Positions 17,032 through 25,251 of a stretch of 64,000 bases of DNA are shown here, piece after piece. Numbering within the stretch: position 1 is the stretch's first letter; each line of letters begins with the position of its first letter. This DNA comes from Desulfotomaculaceae bacterium. GTDB taxonomy: Bacteria > Bacillota > Desulfotomaculia > Desulfotomaculales > Pelotomaculaceae. The notes under the pieces were generated by a model that searched no databases, had not been told where the DNA came from, and saw only the letters and a program-made list of their open reading frames with translations. The position numbers and the translations under genes are program-made. The DNA is taken from contig JAQVGZ010000004.1 of NCBI GenBank assembly GCA_028696455.1, forward strand, positions 1 through 64,000, given 5' to 3'.

Positions 17032-18450
17032 TTGAAAGTGGATAGAGCAATAAAACCTTACTCGCACCCCCCTGGCTTTATTTCCCTTAACGAAGCAATA
17101 AAGCAAACCCGGGAACAGGTGATTAACAATCATAAGTCTTACCTGAATGCGGGACTGGCCATGATGGTGGGACTTCTAAATTTTGATAAACAGTTTACCA
17201 GGGCTGAAGGAATTAAAGTCTGGGACAGCGAGGGTAACCTGTACCTGGACTTTCTGGGCGCCTATGGTGCCCTGAATCTGGGTCACAACCACCCGAGGGT
17301 GCTGGCGGCACTGGCTCAGGTAAAAGAACTGCCCAGTTTGCTTCAGGCCTCCCTGGGTACCATTGCCGGTGCCCTGGCTAAAGACCTGGCTACAATTACT
17401 CCGGGTAATTTACAGCGGTCCTTTTTCTGCAACAGTGGAGCCGAAGCGGTTGAAGGTGCGCTAAAACTATCACGGGCAGCTACCGGGCGTAAGGGACTGG
17501 TTTATTGTAACGGTTCTTTTCACGGTAAAACTCTGGGAGCACTGTCAGTGACCGGGCGAGAAAAATATCAGAAAGCTTTTCAGCCTTTGCTTCCGGGTCT
17601 TATTTCCGTACCCTTCGGCGACTTGGATACATTGGAAAAAAAATTAAAAGATAAGTCGGCTGCTGCCTTTATTGTTGAGCCCATTCAGGGCGAAGGTGGA
17701 ATTATCCTGCCCCCGGAAGGCTATCTGGCCGGAGCAAGGCAGCTATGCACAAAAAATAATACACTACTCATCTTAGACGAAGTGCAAACCGGACTGGGGC
17801 GTACCGGTCAGATGTTTGCCTGCCAGCACTACGGAGTTACCCCTGATATATTGTGTCTGGCCAAGTCCCTGGGTGGCGGGGTTATGCCTATCGGCGCATA
17901 CATTACCACAGATGAAATCTGGAAAAAGGCCTACGGCAGCATGGACAGAGCAACGCTCCACACATCTACTTTTGGGGGTAATACCCTGGCAGCCGCAGCG
18001 GCAATTGCTACTTTAGAGGTACTTTACGAACAAAACCTACCGGAGCGGGCCCGGGAAAGCGGCAGCTATTTGCTAGCCGGGCTCCGGCGGCTTAAAGAAA
18101 AATATCCGTTAATTAAAGACGTAAGAGGCTTGGGCCTGATGGCTGGGATCGAATTTAGGCAGCCCGAAGGCATTGCCTCAAAAGCATCCCTGGGGCTGGT
18201 TAATAAAATCGCAGAAGAATATCTAGGGGGTATGGTGGCCGGTGAACTGCTCAATAAACACCGGATTATTACTGCTTACACCCTGAACAACCCTAACGTA
18301 ATTCGACTCGAACCACCCTTGCAGGTAACCCTGGAGCAAATAAACACGCTGCTGGAAGCCCTGGAGGCAATATTATCTGCCCATAAGGGCTTTTTCAGCG
18401 TGGCTGCCTCTAGCGTAAAAACCATTTTTCATTCATTATATAAAAAGTAG
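17032..18450 (+). CDS. Class III PLP aminotransferase (putrescine/ornithine aminotransferase-like)
   Basis: This 472-residue fold-type I aminotransferase starts at a TTG preceded by GGGGTGAG. It has NSGAEAVEGALKLSR, GSFHGKT, VEPIQGEGG, ILDEVQTGLGRTG and the PLP lysine in LAKSLGGGV (Lys278). The N-terminal extension and the active-site wording resemble putrescine aminotransferase (PatA), which converts putrescine to 4-aminobutanal. Ornithine or 4-aminobutyrate could equally be the substrate. It stands alone, divergent from ylxM. Confidence 0.85.
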   Translation: MKVDRAIKPYSHPPGFISLNEAIKQTREQVINNHKSYLNAGLAMMVGLLNFDKQFTRAEGIKVWDSEGNLYLDFLGAYGALNLGHNHPRVLAALAQVKELPSLLQASLGTIAGALAKDLATITPGNLQRSFFCNSGAEAVEGALKLSRAATGRKGLVYCNGSFHGKTLGALSVTGREKYQKAFQPLLPGLISVPFGDLDTLEKKLKDKSAAAFIVEPIQGEGGIILPPEGYLAGARQLCTKNNTLLILDEVQTGLGRTGQMFACQHYGVTPDILCLAKSLGGGVMPIGAYITTDEIWKKAYGSMDRATLHTSTFGGNTLAAAAAIATLEVLYEQNLPERARESGSYLLAGLRRLKEKYPLIKDVRGLGLMAGIEFRQPEGIASKASLGLVNKIAEEYLGGMVAGELLNKHRIITAYTLNNPNVIRLEPPLQVTLEQINTLLEALEAILSAHKGFFSVAASSVKTIFHSLYKK

Positions 18451-18475
18451 AGCAAGAAAACTCGCCATACTTTTT
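18442..18475 (+). terminator. Weak terminator-like hairpin after the aminotransferase
   Basis: An A-rich arm AAAAAGTA pairs with TACTTTTT around an 18-base loop that contains GAG/CTC. The right arm ends in T residues. The stem is AT-rich and overlaps the stop codon, so termination would be weak. Confidence 0.4.
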
Positions 18476-18515
18476 ATCAATATATTTTTTACTTGTCCAA
18501 TAAGGAGTGTTTTAT

Positions 18516-19094
18516 TTGGCAAAACAGGGGAAAAAGGAATTTGCCTTGACCGCGTCAGGTTTTGAGTACGATAAGGAGCTGTCAAAGTTATCTATTAAAG
18601 TCTTTCCAGCTCTTCAGGCCCTCATTTTCAATCAACACGATTTAATTGAGACTTGTCAAAAATATGTTCCTGAAAAAGCAATTTTTCTTGAAGCGCATAT
18701 GGCTGAACTTGTCGAGGTTGAAGAAACAATAGCAAAAGAACATGCCAAACATTTGGCCAGGAAAGAAGAATTGAAAAAGAAAAAACAGGTCAAAGAAAAA
18801 ATCAATAAGGTTTCCCAACAAGCCATAGAAACTGAAACTTCAGTAAAAGGATATGATGAGCCGATAAAGGATGCGGAAACGCTAATGGATGAAACAGCAA
18901 AGGCTATTAGCCCCGGTCTCCCATCTGCAAGATTTTCTGGTTCCACCATTACAGCATCTATCAAGCAGGAGGAACCAGATATCAGGAGGATTGCGATTGG
19001 CGCCTCAATTAAGACACTTGAATTTTTGCTACGACGCAATTTGACAGAACAGGAGTTATCTGTTATTGAGACTCAGGTTGACGCTTACCTTTAG
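18516..19094 (+). CDS. Unrecognised 192-residue charged coiled-coil protein
   Basis: The TTG at 18516 has an ideal AAGGAG eight bases upstream. I do not recognise the family. The first 60 residues look globular (ALTASGFEYDKELSKL, VFPALQALIFNQHDLIE), residues 70-105 are a Lys/Glu-rich coiled coil, a low-complexity linker follows, and a C-terminal helical pair ends the protein. No signal peptide or membrane segment is present. It is followed by a good terminator and may be its own transcript. Confidence 0.6.
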   Translation: MAKQGKKEFALTASGFEYDKELSKLSIKVFPALQALIFNQHDLIETCQKYVPEKAIFLEAHMAELVEVEETIAKEHAKHLARKEELKKKKQVKEKINKVSQQAIETETSVKGYDEPIKDAETLMDETAKAISPGLPSARFSGSTITASIKQEEPDIRRIAIGASIKTLEFLLRRNLTEQELSVIETQVDAYL

Positions 19095-19106
19095 CTGGAA
19101 GGCATT

Positions 19107-19155
19107 AAGGGGCTGTTGCTCTACGAACCTTCAGTTCGTTTTGTAACAGCCCCTT
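19107..19155 (+). terminator. Intrinsic terminator hairpin
   Basis: An 11-base perfect stem AAGGGGCTGTT / AACAGCCCCTT contains an inner GAAC/GTTC stem in its loop. It lies 13 bases after the stop of the preceding gene. The tail after the stem (GTTCG) is not U-rich, so efficiency is uncertain. Confidence 0.6.
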
Positions 19156-19216
19156 GTTCGCAAAATACAATATGCCCAGAGACTAGCGACCTATTAACCA
19201 ATCTAATCGCGTTGGT

Positions 19217-19287
19217 AAGCCGTATGCCTTAATTGGGCACGTGCGGTTTGATGAGGGGAAGCCATGCGAGTGGTTTCCCTACTCTAT
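19217..19287 (+). mobile_element. 3' remnant of a group II intron (domains V and VI)
   Basis: Positions 19217-19249 read AAGCCGTATGCC, then TTAATT, then GGGCACGTGCGGTTT. This is the pattern of group II intron domain V (usual wording GAGCCGTATG...CACGTACGGTT). It is followed at 19251-19287 by TGAGGGGAAGCCA, a short loop and TGGTTTCCCTACTCTAT, which folds as domain VI and ends in a typical intron 3' end. No reverse transcriptase and no 5' intron domains occur upstream, so only the tail survives. The remnant abuts the stop codon of the convergent small gene. Confidence 0.75.
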
Positions 19288-19494
19288 TTATGGTATTAAT
19301 TGAATAATTGTTTTAGCTCTTTCTTCATCAGATTGCTTAACTACTAATCTTACACCACCAATATAATTAACAAAATTTATAGCTGCCCGTTCATCATAGA
19401 GAAATACTTGAATCCCCTCACTTTCTAATAGGCCTTTTACGATATTTGCTTCTGTAACATTGAGAAATGTCGCGATAGTTACAAGTTCATCCAT
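19288..19494 (-). CDS. DUF2007-like small protein
   Basis: This 68-residue protein resembles the DUF2007 family (a putative signal-transducing domain): the phrases FLNVTEANIVKGLLESEGI, then a hydrophobic strand and VRLVVKQSDEERAKTII, are characteristic. The family has a small ferredoxin-like alpha/beta fold and no established function. An ATG with a GGGGGTTAC site starts it. Its stop codon lies directly beside the group II intron remnant, so the last residues may derive from the intron insertion. Confidence 0.7.
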   Translation of the reverse strand: MDELVTIATFLNVTEANIVKGLLESEGIQVFLYDERAAINFVNYIGGVRLVVKQSDEERAKTIIQLIP

Positions 19495-19563
19495 AAGTAA
19501 CCCCCTGTTTATTATGAGTTAAAATACATTCTAAATTTAAGAAATAATTATCTTGATTAATAA

Positions 19564-20790
19564 TTATTGTTCAATAGCCTTTTCCATAATCTCAACCCGC
19601 TTTGGGGCAGGCGGGTGACTGTAGCTGAACCACTGGATATAAGGAGCAGGGGCCACGTCCGACAGGTTTTTAGCGGCCAGGTTCACCTGCAGCTGAACTG
19701 CCGCCGGGACATTACCGGTTAACATCACCGCTGTCCGGTCAGCCTCCACCTCCATGCTTCGGGAAAAATAGCTTTGCAAAGGGCTTGCAACAAAACAAGC
19801 AAGCATAGTAAACAACAGGATAACCGCCCAGGCATGGGGTTGCAGGCGGACTGAAAATGGTAAAGTTGTCCGTAAAACTACAAACAACGCCCCCCACAAA
19901 ACAAAGGAACCCAGGATACCCAGGGCCAAACCGCGGACTATGTGCCCCTGGCGCCAGTGAGCCATTTCATGGGCAACCACGGCCTCCACCTCATCTGCCG
20001 AATAATTGGTTAACAGCGTATCGTAAAGTACTATCCGTTTCGTTTGACCTAGGCCGGTAAAATAAGCGTTGGCTTTAGTTGTACGCCGACTGGCATCCAT
20101 CACATAGGCCTGATCTACCGGCAGCCCGGTTTTGGCAGACAAGTTTTGGATCATATTAATAACCGCTGGATCTTCTACCGGTGTAAAGCGGTTGAATAGG
20201 GGCGACACCACTACCGGCCAAAAAAAGGTCTGGAACACTAACCAGGCGGATATGAAACCAGCGCAGGCCAACCACCAAATGCCGGGCAGGCGGTTAACCG
20301 CCCAGAAAAGCAGACTTACACCCATCGCGGACAGGACCAGCTCCAAACCTGCTCCCTTAATATAATCCAGCCACCAGCCTCCCAGGCTCTGTGTCGAAAA
20401 ACCCCACTGATGTTGCCAGTAGTAGCTGCCGAAAAAATTAAATGGAAGCTCCAGTAGCTTTAGCAATAACCATAAAATTAAGAAAAATAACAAGATGCTC
20501 CAACCATAGCTGCCACCAGCGGCTTGCTGCACCCGGTGGGAAAGGGCTTCTGCTCGGCCGCTAAATACCAGCCACAATAGAAAAGACACCTGAACCATAA
20601 AACTTCCGATATAAATTAGGCGCATTATATTGTTGTATTGCCGGCCCAGGCTAATTTGCTCAGCATCAAAAAAATTTCTGACCTCGGGTCCCACCCGCCC
20701 CGGAAACAGTGTAAACCAGAGGTAAAGCAAGCTGAACACGCCAGCCGTAACTATCAGGATCGGCCAGATACTATTTAATTTTAGCTGCAT
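19564..20790 (-). CDS. M48-family membrane zinc metalloprotease (Ste24/HtpX-like)
   Basis: This 408-residue integral membrane peptidase carries the zinc site HEMAH (near residue 274) and the downstream EADRTA glutamate. There are about six or seven membrane segments: one at the N-terminus, several between residues 55 and 200 and two after the catalytic motif. The size and the N-terminal CAAX-protease-like domain fit the Ste24 type rather than the shorter HtpX. In bacteria these enzymes take part in membrane protein quality control. The ATG has a GGGGGAG site upstream. Confidence 0.88.
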   Translation of the reverse strand: MQLKLNSIWPILIVTAGVFSLLYLWFTLFPGRVGPEVRNFFDAEQISLGRQYNNIMRLIYIGSFMVQVSFLLWLVFSGRAEALSHRVQQAAGGSYGWSILLFFLILWLLLKLLELPFNFFGSYYWQHQWGFSTQSLGGWWLDYIKGAGLELVLSAMGVSLLFWAVNRLPGIWWLACAGFISAWLVFQTFFWPVVVSPLFNRFTPVEDPAVINMIQNLSAKTGLPVDQAYVMDASRRTTKANAYFTGLGQTKRIVLYDTLLTNYSADEVEAVVAHEMAHWRQGHIVRGLALGILGSFVLWGALFVVLRTTLPFSVRLQPHAWAVILLFTMLACFVASPLQSYFSRSMEVEADRTAVMLTGNVPAAVQLQVNLAAKNLSDVAPAPYIQWFSYSHPPAPKRVEIMEKAIEQ

Positions 20791-21028
20791 CTTTACTCCC
20801 CCCTATTTTGTTTCTGGTAATTCACTGTCTAAGCCCTACTTTCAGTAATCTAAATTATTTATTTAGGACATATAGATAAATATAACTGTGACCTTCTTAT
20901 TATATTCATAAAGATTCCGACATTAGAAAAACAGACGAAAGGCAGGGAGTCTATCTTATGAACACCTAGCCTTCCACGGTATACATATGATAAACTTTTC
21001 ATACAAGAAAAGAGAGGGGGGAAATTAG

Positions 21029-21367
21029 TTGACGGGATGGCTTATAAGATGGGTGTTGAATATTATTGCGATCATTTTTACGGCCTATTTAATAAGTGGT
21101 TTTGAGGTGACTGTCCCGGGTGCAATATTCGGCTCGATCATTTTAGGCGTAATAAACGCCATTATCCGGCCGGTAGTATTACTGCTGACTTTGCCCATAA
21201 ATATAATCACCCTGGGGCTATTCACCCTGGTGGTTAATGGGCTGATGCTGTGGTTGACTAGCTCAGTGATCAAGGGCTTTGAGGTCCAAGGCTTTGGTAC
21301 GGCAATTATAGCTGCCCTGGTTCTTACTCTCTTTAGTTTTGTGATCAGCTTTTTTGTAAAGGACTAA
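21029..21367 (+). CDS. Phage-holin-superfamily IV (YvlD-like) membrane protein
   Basis: This 112-residue protein has four membrane segments and starts at a TTG preceded by GAGGGGGGAAA. Its wording (ILGVINAIIRPVVLLLTLPI, GLFTLVVNGLMLWL) is that of the holin IV/YvlD family common in Firmicutes, usually in envelope-stress operons. No lysin or phage gene is nearby, so a cellular role is more likely than lysis. It is convergent with the TauE-like gene 18 bases away. Confidence 0.8.
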   Translation: MTGWLIRWVLNIIAIIFTAYLISGFEVTVPGAIFGSIILGVINAIIRPVVLLLTLPINIITLGLFTLVVNGLMLWLTSSVIKGFEVQGFGTAIIAALVLTLFSFVISFFVKD

Positions 21368-21385
21368 ACTGAATCGGTTAATCCT

Positions 21386-22222
21386 CTATTTCCCCCTTTT
21401 TTTTATTAAGGGGATCATTACTGTTTTATCGCCCTGCGCGGCATCAGCTATAGCAGGGTTTACTTCCTTTTGAGTTTCTTTAACAGGCGCTCTTAAATAC
21501 TTTAAACTTGTCCAGAGCATAACAGCGGCAAATAAAAGACGAAGCGTAAGCTCCGAAATATTATTGGCAAAGGAAGCTCCCAGATATGTACCTATAAGAG
21601 CTCCTGGTATTAAAGCTGGCAAGATAACGATATTAACATTTCCTAACCGCCAGTGAGTAAAGGCGCCCACCATTCCAATCGGGATAATGGCCAGAAGGGA
21701 ACTGCCCTGGGCGGCTTGCTGGGTAAAGCCGGCGATAAGTACCATTGCCGGCACCATGATTACCCCCCCTCCGATCCCCAACATTCCGGAGAGGAAGCCG
21801 GCTATGATTCCGGCCAGTAATAAGACAGGTATTATTATCCATCCTTGCACCGGACCGGCAATTTGAAACAGGTAAGGTTTTATTAGCAATGAGATGGTAA
21901 CTATGATTAGAAAGAATCCAAAATATCTCTTCAGTTTCCACTCGGGAAGCGCATCAGCGTAGTGTGCTCCCGCCCTGGCAGTAAGGATGGCTGTGGAGGC
22001 TAAGAGAATGGCTGCCATTAGGTCCACTGAGTCGTTCAAAGTATACGTGACCGCTCCGGTGATACCGGTACAAATTATTATCACAAGGCTTGTACCACTG
22101 GCCTGAAGTTGTTTCATTTTCAGAATCCCGGTTATCAGCGGGATTAATATCGCGCCACCGCCAATGCCGATAAGTCCGCTGAATACACCTGCTGATAAAC
22201 CTATGAAAAAGTTCAATACCAT
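21386..22222 (-). CDS. TauE/SafE-family sulfite/anion exporter
   Basis: This TauE/SafE permease has about eight membrane segments and the repeated glycine-rich motif GLIGIGGGAILIPL and GMLGIGGGVIMVPA, one per half. The family exports sulfite, sulfoacetate or related anions. The start is uncertain: GGAGG lies one base from an ATG at 22222 and seven bases from a TTG at 22216, so the TTG (276 residues) fits spacing better. A longer frame reaches 22267 without a ribosome site. No sulfur-metabolism genes flank it. Confidence 0.82.
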   Translation of the reverse strand: MVLNFFIGLSAGVFSGLIGIGGGAILIPLITGILKMKQLQASGTSLVIIICTGITGAVTYTLNDSVDLMAAILLASTAILTARAGAHYADALPEWKLKRYFGFFLIIVTISLLIKPYLFQIAGPVQGWIIIPVLLLAGIIAGFLSGMLGIGGGVIMVPAMVLIAGFTQQAAQGSSLLAIIPIGMVGAFTHWRLGNVNIVILPALIPGALIGTYLGASFANNISELTLRLLFAAVMLWTSLKYLRAPVKETQKEVNPAIADAAQGDKTVMIPLIKKRGK

Positions 22223-22378
22223 GCCTCCAAAAACCACGTCACGGTTACTCACCATCCTATCAAACATATTTAATCAGGTCAACAAATATGTGAATAAAAA
22301 GAAGGTGCGGGCTGGAGTCTCGATCGCGGCGATCGGAGCCGGGCGGACATCGTAATAAAAACAGATAAGGAAGTCGGC

Positions 22379-23857
22379 TCAGTTTTCTCTTTTATTTCTC
22401 ATCTCTTCAATAAGTAATTTAATATCTTGAGGTACACCGCCACTACCCTCTTTGCTTATTGATGCATTCATCCGGTAAATTAAAAATTTATTCCGGTGAG
22501 ATTGGATAGCAAGCTGTAGTGAATCATAGCGGCCTAAAACAACGTTAAATTTATTCATATTGTCCACAGTGGTAAGGCTGGCTCCATCAACAGACTGAGT
22601 ATGTTTGTAAAGTGTGATAGCTTTTTGCTGATCCAGGGTTACGGTTAATTCATATTGCCTGGGACAAAACAGCTGGCCGTTTATAAAGGAAAAACTGCGA
22701 TCGCCAATGCCGCCAAAACTGTACCGGGTAAAAAGGGCGTTGCCTCTGCCTTTTAGAATAAACCTGTCCCGGGACACTTCTGACAAATCCAATCTGCTTA
22801 CTTTATAAGTATTATAAGTAAAGCCATTTTCGTAAACCTGTACTATGGCATAAGCGCAGGGGAACTGTACGGTGGCAGGGACTTCTACATAGGGAAGGCT
22901 GCCAGTCATAAAGTGGTTCGTTGTTACTTTATTACGATGTATATGACCTGAAAAAACACCCTGTACATTAGAGAAAGGTCTGATAGTTTTTTGAAATTCC
23001 ATATAGTTTTTAACACCAAACCATGTATCAGGTCCGTTACATGGGTGATGAAGAAATAGATAGGCTGGTTTTTTATTGTTCTTTAGGATACTTTTAATCC
23101 ATCTTAACTGTTCCGGGTCAATATAGCCCCAATTATTATTCTCCTTACAAGAATCAATCAATAGAAACTGATAGTCACGAAACATTATACTTGTTATTGT
23201 TCTATCCCTATTTGCCACAAAGTCAAGGAAACCTTTTTCACCCAAACCGGAATTTTTTGTATACTTGTCATGATTACCGATACATAATAGGTAGGGTGTA
23301 TCACCGAAATAAGGAAGAAGAAGATTACGCAGCATTAAATATTGCTGCCGGGTGGCATTGTCGGTAAGATCACCGGTTATTACAACCAGATCAGTGTTCC
23401 TTCTTTTGCAATCAAGAATACACTGGACTAAAAGAGCATTTGAGTATTCAACAAGTTTACCTAAATAAATTTCATTAATATCTCTTGCAGGATTTTCGCC
23501 AGCAATGTGTATATCACTAAGAATGGCAAAACTGAACAGGTACTTCCCCGCAGGTCTAGGCAAGGTCATAAAAGAGTTTAAAGCGCCTTTGCTGCGATTG
23601 CTTGCTACCTGGTACCAATAGCGTGTAGCGGGTTTTAAATTGTCTATTTCCATCCAGTGAAATTCTGTATTATAATTGATAGTGTGTTTGGTTAAATGTG
23701 CCGGCTGCTCACCGAAATATATGGTTGTGTCAGCAGACTGTTGGGGGGTAACCCAGGTTATCACGGCATGGTCACAACCAACAGTACATAGTTCTTCGTT
23801 ACTGATTAGTGTACTACATGCCCAATAAGATGGTTGATAATAATTCGTAAAAACCAT
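22379..23857 (-). CDS. Calcineurin-like metallophosphoesterase with purple-acid-phosphatase N-terminal domain
   Basis: This 492-residue protein starts at an ATG with GGGAGAAAT upstream. Residues 1-110 look like the fibronectin-type domain of purple acid phosphatases (HAVITWVTPQQSADTT, NLKPATRYWYQV). The metallophosphatase core follows with SDIHIAG, GDLTDN, GNHDKY, LFLHHP and FSGHIHRN, giving all expected metal ligands. There is no obvious signal peptide, so it is probably cytoplasmic. The in-frame sequence reaches 23941 without a stop, but the upstream part looks non-coding. The C-terminal 130 residues are beta-rich and unassigned. Substrate is unknown. Confidence 0.82.
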   Translation of the reverse strand: MVFTNYYQPSYWACSTLISNEELCTVGCDHAVITWVTPQQSADTTIYFGEQPAHLTKHTINYNTEFHWMEIDNLKPATRYWYQVASNRSKGALNSFMTLPRPAGKYLFSFAILSDIHIAGENPARDINEIYLGKLVEYSNALLVQCILDCKRRNTDLVVITGDLTDNATRQQYLMLRNLLLPYFGDTPYLLCIGNHDKYTKNSGLGEKGFLDFVANRDRTITSIMFRDYQFLLIDSCKENNNWGYIDPEQLRWIKSILKNNKKPAYLFLHHPCNGPDTWFGVKNYMEFQKTIRPFSNVQGVFSGHIHRNKVTTNHFMTGSLPYVEVPATVQFPCAYAIVQVYENGFTYNTYKVSRLDLSEVSRDRFILKGRGNALFTRYSFGGIGDRSFSFINGQLFCPRQYELTVTLDQQKAITLYKHTQSVDGASLTTVDNMNKFNVVLGRYDSLQLAIQSHRNKFLIYRMNASISKEGSGGVPQDIKLLIEEMRNKREN

Positions 23858-24204
23858 ACGCCATTTCTCCCGTTGCTTATAATTAATCAAGCCTACCTTC
23901 GACGCTTTTGGGCAGGCGTTATTCGGTCCCGGCCTACCCATTGTTTTGTTTAGGGGTTGGAAACTTATGGGTAATAAGTTAACATTGATTATTTTATCCT
24001 ATGTTCTGAGCCCAAAATCGTTACTCCTACGTTATCTTTTATTTAATATCAGTTATTAGTTAACGTATTTAAATGTTTCCATATTAGGTAACGCTATAAA
24101 AAAAATAAGGTGACGAGAAAACATCACCCTATTCTGATACCGGAGCCGGCATAAAACCGATCATATCTTATTTTTGCCGGCTTTTGTTTCAGCATTAATT
24201 CTAC
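23858..24204. other. Leader and intergenic interval
   Basis: No gene is seen here. The left third (23858-23945) is GC-rich and reads, on the minus strand, as a possible structured leader of the metallophosphatase, but I could not match it to a known riboswitch. The middle is AT-rich. The right part holds the GH18 terminator (24098-24130) and another stem, GCCGGC at 24145-24150 against 24176-24181. Confidence 0.4.
24098..24130 (-). terminator. Intrinsic terminator after the GH18 gene
   Basis: On the minus strand TAGGGTGA pairs with TCACCTTA around a 10-base loop and is followed by a run of eight T. It lies about 75 bases downstream of the GH18 stop. Confidence 0.8.
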
Positions 24205-25140
24205 TTAAAAAAGATTCCAGATGCGCGGGTCTTCAAGACCCAGACGCCAGACGGCAATCCCGGGTATGCCCAATTGTCGCGCTAAATTTAGCCGGATATG
24301 AAAACTACGGACATCATGGAACCAAACTCTATGCGGGACACCATTTTCAACGTAGGTATAGGTTAATTCCTGGGCATTTTCATCATATTGAATATTGGCG
24401 TTGTGCGAAGCGGCCAGGTTGATGGCCTGGGCATAGGATAATTCCGTGGGAAGCCCATTATCCAGGTTCCAATCCCGGCCGTATACGGCCATGCCCAGCC
24501 GGATTTTGTGGCGTGGAATGACGGATAATGAATATGAAAGTACTTCCCGGACGAAGCCTATGGATGCTATAGGACCCGGCTCAGCTACATGCTCGTCGTA
24601 GGCCAGTACATACATGGCATCACTGTAAATGCTCAGGGTGGGATAACTAAACGCACCTGAAAAAGGATGAGTCGGGTCATCCTGCAGTTCCGGCGGTACG
24701 GATATAGTAACCAGAAAACCGTAACGTTTGAGCGTATGGTAAAGCTCCGCCATAAAGGTGTTTAAATAGTGTCTGTCTTCCGGGGGAACGAACTCAAAAT
24801 CTATGTTTACCCCGATGAATCTCCTCTTGAACAACATGGTTAAAATACTGTCAACTAGATTTTGGCGCAAATAATTATTTGTTAGTATACTGTGGATAAG
24901 TGATTCGTACTCAGGGCTTGCGAAATTGTGAACTATCGCCAATATGGGTAAATTAAATTGTCTGGCCACTGTCAAGGTTTCTTCATCGGATTGCCCTACC
25001 AGTCCTCCCGTTTCAGTTACCCCAAACCAAAAGGGAACCAAGTAAGTAATTTTTCTACCGTGCATCTGCAGAGCCGTTTTAGCATCAGACGTTGTAACAT
25101 AATACCAATTATTCTCAAAACAGTAATGCGTATAGCGCAT
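24205..25140 (-). CDS. Glycoside hydrolase family 18 protein (YaaH-like)
   Basis: This 311-residue GH18 barrel resembles spore peptidoglycan N-acetylglucosaminidase YaaH/SleL without its LysM repeats. The catalytic motif, normally DGxxxDxE, reads FIGVNIDFEF: Asp114 and the acid Glu116 remain, but the first Asp is Ile109. A late GIAVWRLGLEDP segment matches the family's barrel end. No signal peptide is visible. The ATG has AAGGGGATAAGG upstream. Function in spore coat or germination is inferred from the family, and the lost Asp leaves activity uncertain. Confidence 0.8.
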   Translation of the reverse strand: MRYTHYCFENNWYYVTTSDAKTALQMHGRKITYLVPFWFGVTETGGLVGQSDEETLTVARQFNLPILAIVHNFASPEYESLIHSILTNNYLRQNLVDSILTMLFKRRFIGVNIDFEFVPPEDRHYLNTFMAELYHTLKRYGFLVTISVPPELQDDPTHPFSGAFSYPTLSIYSDAMYVLAYDEHVAEPGPIASIGFVREVLSYSLSVIPRHKIRLGMAVYGRDWNLDNGLPTELSYAQAINLAASHNANIQYDENAQELTYTYVENGVPHRVWFHDVRSFHIRLNLARQLGIPGIAVWRLGLEDPRIWNLF

Positions 25141-25251
25141 ACCACCTTATCCCTTCGTAAGATATATATAGCCATATTATGGGATATGGAGGGTTTTTTG
25201 TACGGGATTAATTAAAAAAATAATTAACGCATGAGAATGTAAATATCTTCT

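Noticed and set aside
18656..19039. 127-residue minus-strand frame opposite the unknown coiled-coil gene
   Set aside because: Its Ser-rich composition mirrors the opposite strand's Lys/Glu-rich coiled coil, and the plus-strand gene has a much better start.
21029..21367. Phage lysis gene
   Set aside because: The family name includes holin, but no lysin, integrase or other phage gene is near, and YvlD-type proteins are chromosomal.
23858..23945. c-di-GMP (GEMM) riboswitch upstream of the metallophosphatase
   Set aside because: GGGACCG and GGTAGGC fragments look similar, but the ordered conserved blocks of the class are absent.
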